64,000 bases of DNA from NCBI GenBank assembly GCA_025765615.1, contig JAIVFJ010000044.1:1-64000 (forward strand). Direction: 5' to 3'. Below are positions 58,905-64,000 of the stretch, piece by piece (the stretch's first letter is position 1; every line of letters begins with the position of its first letter). Position numbers and translations under genes: made by a program. The notes under the pieces were generated by a model. That model ran no database searches. It was given only the letters and a program-made list of their open reading frames with translations, and was not told the DNA's origin. The stretch is from Zopfochytrium polystomum. Its lineage: Eukaryota; Chytridiomycota; Chytridiomycetes; Chytridiales; Chytridiaceae.

Positions 58905-61167
58905 GGAATAGCAGCACGAGTCTGTTTGGCAATAATGCAGGCCTTACACGGTTCTTCAATCAAGTCCAGCTTAATGTCAGGAAAGTCAGCACATGTACAG
59001 CGCTCCTTCATTGCTCGTAGTCTTGCATAAGGGATATGGCCAAGGCGTTCATGCATGCGCTGAGTGTTTGGAGCTTTGCTGTTGAGAAAGGCTGTGCGTA
59101 TACTGAGTGTATCAACTGGTTCTGCAGAGCTGAAGAGGTTGTAAAATTTACTGGCGCAGTGTGCAATAAATTGTTTGCTGTAGTTGAAGTTGGGGTTTGC
59201 TGCTGTTGGGAACCATTGGAGACCATGTCTAAGAATCATTTGAACGACGGCTGGATCTCCTTTCTCAGGACTGCTTCGATAAATAGTACCAGGTTGAAGG
59301 TCTCGTGCAAGATGGAAGAAGCCACACAGTTGTAGGTCCCGATCAGCGACCAAGTTGACAGGACATTCTGGAGCATATTGGCCACCTTCAATTATAAGTG
59401 TGATGTTGTTGGCGAGTGGTATGAGAGCTGTGCCAAATCCTTCACAAGTAAGAATAGGTCCTTCTTTGGCGATACGCATGCTAGATTTCTGCTGAGTATA
59501 ACTATAGGGAATGAAGAGAGAGAAATCTCGAAGCGTTGTGACATTGCAACTGTTGTCGATGAGTACAGGAAAGAAATAGGAAGGGAAGGGACATTAACTG
59601 CAAATGCCTGGATTACTTACTCCTGGGCCATCCAAAAATCCTGTTGACTTTCATCTTGTTCGGTCTCTGATTGGAGTTGCATTTCCATCCACAATTGCTG
59701 TTCTGCAGCATACTGCTTACTTTGCTGGTCATCCCAATCACTGTTCTGTAGCAGAAGTGCTTGGTTTTCAGGTATCTGCTGTTGTGGAGGGTTTGGTTGC
59801 TGGAGTAAGAGCACATTTGGATTTACTGGTGGTCGATGCTGTTGCTGTTGCTGCAATTGCTGAAGAAATGTGTTGGCACACTGTCGAGCAACATGACCAT
59901 AGCCTCCACATGCATGACATTGGACTCCAAAAGACTGTTGCTGTGCAGGGTACCAACCCCCCCCAGAGCCGCGTCCCATTGCAGTACCACCTGTTGCTGT
60001 TCCACGTGAACTTAGTCCTCGCCATGTTCCTCGGCCTCAGCCAAACCCACCATATGGGCGTGGTGTGTACTGTTGGGACTGAGGGTTTTGGTACTGCAAG
60101 GTTGTTGGGCGGATATTAGGATACGGCTGGCACTGCTGAGGTTTATGATAACTGCCATGACCACGGAGTTGACTATAGTGTTCTTTTGGCCGAATAATTA
60201 CATTTGCTGTTGGTGTAGTGACTTCTGGAATGGCTGTTGTCAGGTCCCGCTCCTGTTGTGCTGCAAGTCGATCCCGCCTCTCATCACATGTATTTTGGCA
60301 GGCGGTAGATTTAAATAAGGTGATTAGTTTAGTCAATGATGAAACAGACGTGATAGGATTCCCTGCAAACATGAACGTATTGGCAACACCCATATCGATT
60401 AGCGTGTTGTTCAGTGCAGATACGAAGACTCGCACAACTTTGGAAAATGGTGTGATGCGACTGCGGATTTCCACTGATGAACTTTCTGCAAAGCTTTCTA
60501 CTTTGTGGTAAGCCGTAATGAAGCGCATTGCAAATGACTCGAATGATTCTGCAGGTTCCATTTTTATACGTTCAAAATCATCAATAATTTCCTTTGCTAA
60601 TCCTTGATCTGTTGTTCGACATGCAATCGCAATTTCTCCAAGCAGTGTGTAGGCAAAAATCTGCCCTCGTCGGGGGAACTGTGGTAGGAGCTCTGGTTCA
60701 ACATGTCGTCGAATGAGAAGGATACAGTATGCGTTCTGGTCTTCTGTCCCTGGGAACCATTTGACCGGCTCACGCCCGTCTCGTGCAAATGCATAATGCT
60801 TGCCGTGGTTGGGCCCCCTGCGTACTCTGCATGTTGGGCCGACATTAGGATCATTGGGGTCCACTTGATCATTGCGTAATACGTTAATTCGGTCTGGGTC
60901 GACGCAGTGGCAGAGACTATTGCTTTTGTTGGATAGTTCTGAAATTAGGTTGTCCAGCCAATCTCCAAAATTTGCTGCGCCTTTGAGGATGGGGAATGCA
61001 CAGGAAGCATACTTGATTTGATCACGCTCGCTCATGCTTGGGAGGAAAATGTGTGAGAGCTTTGCAGGAGAATAGAAATTTGAAAGGCAGTGATTTCCCT
61101 GATTTAGTGGTAACCCTTCGTTGGGAATAGTAGCAGTCTTCAAGTCGACACTCAATAAGCGTGACAC
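58905..61167 (-). pseudogene. Ty1/copia gag, zinc knuckle, protease-like and pre-integrase region
   Basis: On the minus strand a gag frame (60037-61167) has LKGAANFGDWLDNLISELS, AYCILLIRRHVEPELL, AESFESFAMRFITAYHKVE and a Gln/Arg-rich tail. An in-frame TGA at 60037 interrupts a Gly/Arg box (GGFG-stop-GRGTWRG). Then comes the zinc knuckle CHACGGYGHVARQC (CCHC) and a Gln-rich stretch. A protease-like segment has LIDNSCNVTTL rather than the usual D-S/T-G. Pre-integrase HERLGHIPYARLRAMKERC and CKACIIAKQTRAAIP follow. The frame is cut at 58904 by LTR-A. Integrase, RT and RNase H are not attached. Confidence 0.75.
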
Positions 61168-61973
61168 GACACTTGATGGTCAAGGTATGGGTGTGGATAG
61201 GTGGATAGATGATGTAGCCAAGTTTGCACACGTGTGTAGCGAGTTGGGGACGAGAAAAACAGACTTGTCACGGGATTTGAAGCGAAAATTGAGTAGTGGC
61301 ACAACTGGATACCGCAAAATATGGTTGCAGCTCGTCGTAATTCAATATTCTGCAATGAAAGTAGATGTATCTGACTGATCACTGAGGGGAATCACGAAGA
61401 TTGGGCGCGCCATGAGCAATGCAGGAAAATTGGATTGAGGCTATTTGGTCCGGTTTTGGCTGAGTTGTGTTGGTGGGAAGCTCCAATACAGCAATTTCGA
61501 CGAGTTGAGTGCTAATTGAACAGTAAAAACGCGGACAGCTGTTATTCTGCAAGGAACCAGTCGAGGATCACGATATTTGGTGGGTAGATAGAGTGGAAGT
61601 AGCTCTTTCCTGTGGTGTTGAGCGATTCCCAACGCAATTGAAGGAAGTTGGCAGACTTGGAAGCCGGGTTTCAGTCGATTTTTGCACTTTCCAATGTGCC
61701 TGATGCTGTGAATGATTGACTCTACTCGTCAAAGGACGCTTCTGCTACGATAAACGACTGTCAAAACGTCTTCTCCACTGCTAAAAGTGGTGTGGGCGGC
61801 GGTGGAGGCGTGAGGGACAAAAATTGAAGGTGTTGGTTCTGCAGGTAGTGATGCTGGTGATGTGTGGTGTGGTGAGTGGCACTGTTTGTTTGCGTTCTGC
61901 ACGCCCCCCGTTCGTTCTCCTTATTCTCCACTGATCTCTACTCCAAGTGATTGGGATGGGTCACAATTTTGTA
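61168..61973 (-). other. Leader of the minus-strand copia element
   Basis: About 800 bp between the LTR and the gag frame, without conserved coding. The segment next to the LTR repeats the CACAATTTTGTAT string also found inside the LTR. I see no standard initiator-tRNA primer site. Confidence 0.4.
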
Positions 61974-62216
61974 TGAAAGAAATGACAGCTGCTGTTTGTG
62001 GATGGTGGTGAACTACTCTGGTGGACTACTCTCTTGTGATGGTGAAGCTGAGATGGGAGACTATTGTAAAATATGCTGTTTGGCTTTATACAAAATTGTG
62101 ACAAGGACCAGGTGACAAAAAATGCACCAAATCCTCATCACAGTTGGTGCTCCCATGCACCACAGTGTGAGGTGTTGCTCCTGCACACTGCTTACTGCAA
62201 AAATCCAAAATCTAAC
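61974..62216 (-). mobile_element. Copia LTR (family B), inverted copy
   Basis: 243 bp reading TGTTAGATTTTGG...TTTCTTTCA on the minus strand, matching 29670-29916. Its orientation and position make it the 5' LTR of the gag-bearing element at 58.9-61.2 kb. Confidence 0.8.
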
Positions 62217-62560
62217 ATTTCCCATGAAATAAAGGTTTTTGGTGCCCGCCATTCTGCCCCTTTGCTTCTTCAAGAACTCTTTTTGCATGATACTAATGTC
62301 GTTTGGGTCTCTGATACCTTTAACTCCATCGACTTTAATTTACTCCGGTCTGTGTCACCATTACCTATCTCACTGGTGTTGCCTCATGGCGTCAAGGTCC
62401 CCTCGCCCGCACGAGACATGGGGTTTACACTAGAGCCAGCGCCCAGGTCTGCATTGGCAGTGGCTCGCTCTCCCATGGGCATTGTGAGAACGATACCTGA
62501 CAGTCGCAATAGGTTCAGGTCTGTCTTGTGCCTCTTGCTGCTAACCAGCCAGTTCAGCCT
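62217..62560 (+). mobile_element. Small plus-strand copia protease-like fragment and repeat
   Basis: A frame reading VSDTFNSIDFNLLRSVSPLPI then SLVLPHGVKVP resembles the copia segment after the protease (V-x-L-P-x-G). An AGCGCCCAGGTCTGCATTGG string at about 62437 is shared with 51936. The fragment is short, so this is tentative. Confidence 0.4.
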
Positions 62561-64000
62561 AACAACCCCCTGCACGATGGCCATGGGCGTAGCACCCATT
62601 ATGCACAGCATGCATAAGCGTCTGAGGCTTTGACTGAAAGGGTGTTCGAAAGGTCGGAGTGGTTCGGAGGCCAAGTAGTGAGGTCAGTTGCTGGTGCTGC
62701 GATGTCGAGAGTGGTTTTGTGAGAATGTCTGTGATCTGGTTGCTGGTTGGAATGTAGCGTACAGTGATCTCTCCAGTGGCTACTACTTTGTCAGAGGAAA
62801 TGAGCACATATGTCAATGTGTTCTGTGCGAGCATGTGTGAGAGGGTTGAGCACTAGTGCAATTGCAGATTGATTGTCCTCGAGGATTGGTAGTGGCCGCT
62901 GTGCGGGGAGTTGCAACTCTAATAATAGGGCTAAGAGCCATTGTGCTCCTTGGAAGGCTTCAGAGAGTGAGTAGTATTCTGCTTCTGTGGAGGATAGCGA
63001 TACTTGATGTTGTTTGTGTGAGACCCAAGAGACAGCAGCGCCCAAGAGGAAAAAGACATATCCAGTGAGCAATGTGCGATCTCCAGGTTCGCCCCCATTG
63101 GATGCATCAGTGTATGCAGCTGGTTCAATGGTGTCATTTGTGAAGAGCTGTAGCGGCTTGTGGCTTCGCCTGTAGAATAATCCATAGTCCCAGGTGCCTT
63201 GGAGATAATAAGCAGGCGGCCAATTGCGCTGCGATGGCACTGGTGTGGCTTCAGTTTTTGGGAAAGCACATTTGTTACATATGCGATGTCTGGTCGAGTT
63301 TGTGTTGCAAGGTATTGAATTTTCATGAGTGTGGATCGATACCAACTTGTTGACGTTTCGTCATGCATAAAAGTGAAAGACATTGGAGTTGATGGAATAT
63401 CCAGGGTGTCCCACATTTTCTCTTCAGTGAAATTGTCCTGGTGTATTCATCTTGGCCCATCCAAACGCATTCGTTGTTGTGATTGAGGTGGATGCGAATC
63501 ACTTGGCTGACAGTGGTTTCCTCAAGAGACATGCTGTGCACAGCGCGAAAAGCATCCTCAATTTTGCAACAAGAGCTGGGGTGTTGGCCAAGACATTGAT
63601 GTCTTCGGCAAAAACAAAGATGATTTCAAACGTTTGCTGCTGAGGGTCTACTCGAAAGAATAGGCAGGGCTCAGCAAGAGATTGATTGAAGCTGAGTTTC
63701 TCGACAATGAACTTGGGAAGGGTCAAGAACCAGTTGCGTCCAGATTGATGGAGTCCATAGAGGCTCTTGAGGAGCTTGCAGAATAGTTTCTTTCCATCTG
63801 GAGTGAACTGCTTGTGGCCTTTTGGTGGATGCATGTAGATGACTTCTTTGAGAAAAGCGTACAGGTAGGCAGTGTTGACATCCATGCTGTGGTACTCGAG
63901 GTCAAAACCAAGGCTTATTGCAATGAGCAGTCAGATGGTCTGGATCTGGATGACAGGAAAAAACGTGTCTGTCTAATCAATGCCTCCACGTTGGGTGTTT
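62560..64000 (-). pseudogene. Ty1/copia reverse transcriptase and RNase H (third family), partial
   Basis: On the minus strand from the right edge: MDVNTAYLYAFLKEVIYMHPP, KLLKSLYGLHQSGRNWF, FVFAEDINVLANT (in place of the usual YVDD), KIQYLATQTRPDIAYVTNVL, AAYTDASNGGEPGD, YVFFLLGAAVSWVSHKQHQV, SLSSTEAEYYSLSEA, LEDNQSAIAL, RTEHIDICAHFL, VRYIPTSNQITDILTKPL. Several frameshifts (near 62815, 63345 and 63540). The altered catalytic YVDD and frame breaks make it inactive. Upstream parts lie beyond the window. Confidence 0.85.

Overview
This window is eukaryotic nuclear DNA. Genes are split by short GT..AG introns (about 45 to 430 nt), there are no operons, and retrotransposon debris is abundant. The gene set (CPSF30, TTC4, an SFI1-like protein, a Ran1/Sks1-like kinase, a TEY MAP kinase, a mucin-like membrane protein, DDX52/Rok1, a molybdenum cofactor sulfurase, prohibitin 1, cyclin Y, a Got1-like protein, Maf and a Dpy-30 protein) fits an opisthokont. 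A centriole-bearing, early-diverging (zoosporic) fungus or a close relative is my best guess, from the mix of fungal-style kinase and sensor genes with SFI1, Dpy-30 and cyclin Y. That placement is inference. Host genes end with TAG or TGA, so TGA is a stop here.

Layout. 1-20.2 kb is a gene-dense block: CPSF30 (-, runs off the left edge), TTC4 (-) head-to-head with SFI1-like (+), a long Ser-rich kinase (-), a 12-exon ERK/Slt2-type MAPK (-) and a Ser/Thr-rich two-hydrophobic-segment membrane protein (-). The last two could belong to one surface-stress pathway. 20.2-33.9 kb is a nest of broken retrotransposons: a 3' LINE fragment, Ty1/copia fragments, and a Ty3/gypsy chromovirus interrupted by an LTR with a clean 5-bp target duplication. 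33.9-51.6 kb is a second gene block: DDX52 (-), MOCOS (+), PHB1 (-), a mitochondrial-type helical protein (-), cyclin Y (+), Got1-like (-), Maf (-) and Dpy-30 (-). 51.6-64 kb is again repeats: second copies of the LTRs, two decayed unidentified coding cassettes with their own TATA boxes (54.0-57.7 kb), and copia gag/pol on the minus strand.

Most notable observations. (1) The promoter of the gypsy-like element carries perfect heat-shock-element arrays and a TATA box, in two nearly identical copies. (2) The two unidentified cassettes at 54-57.7 kb share an upstream motif. (3) Several element reading frames are broken by TGA, often where CGA would be expected. (4) DDX52 has an isolated 1-bp frameshift in helicase motif III of an otherwise intact gene. 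(5) One kinase has its N-lobe split by a Ser-rich insert of about 200 residues. Exon boundaries were read by eye from splice signals, frame continuity and family similarity; no search was run.
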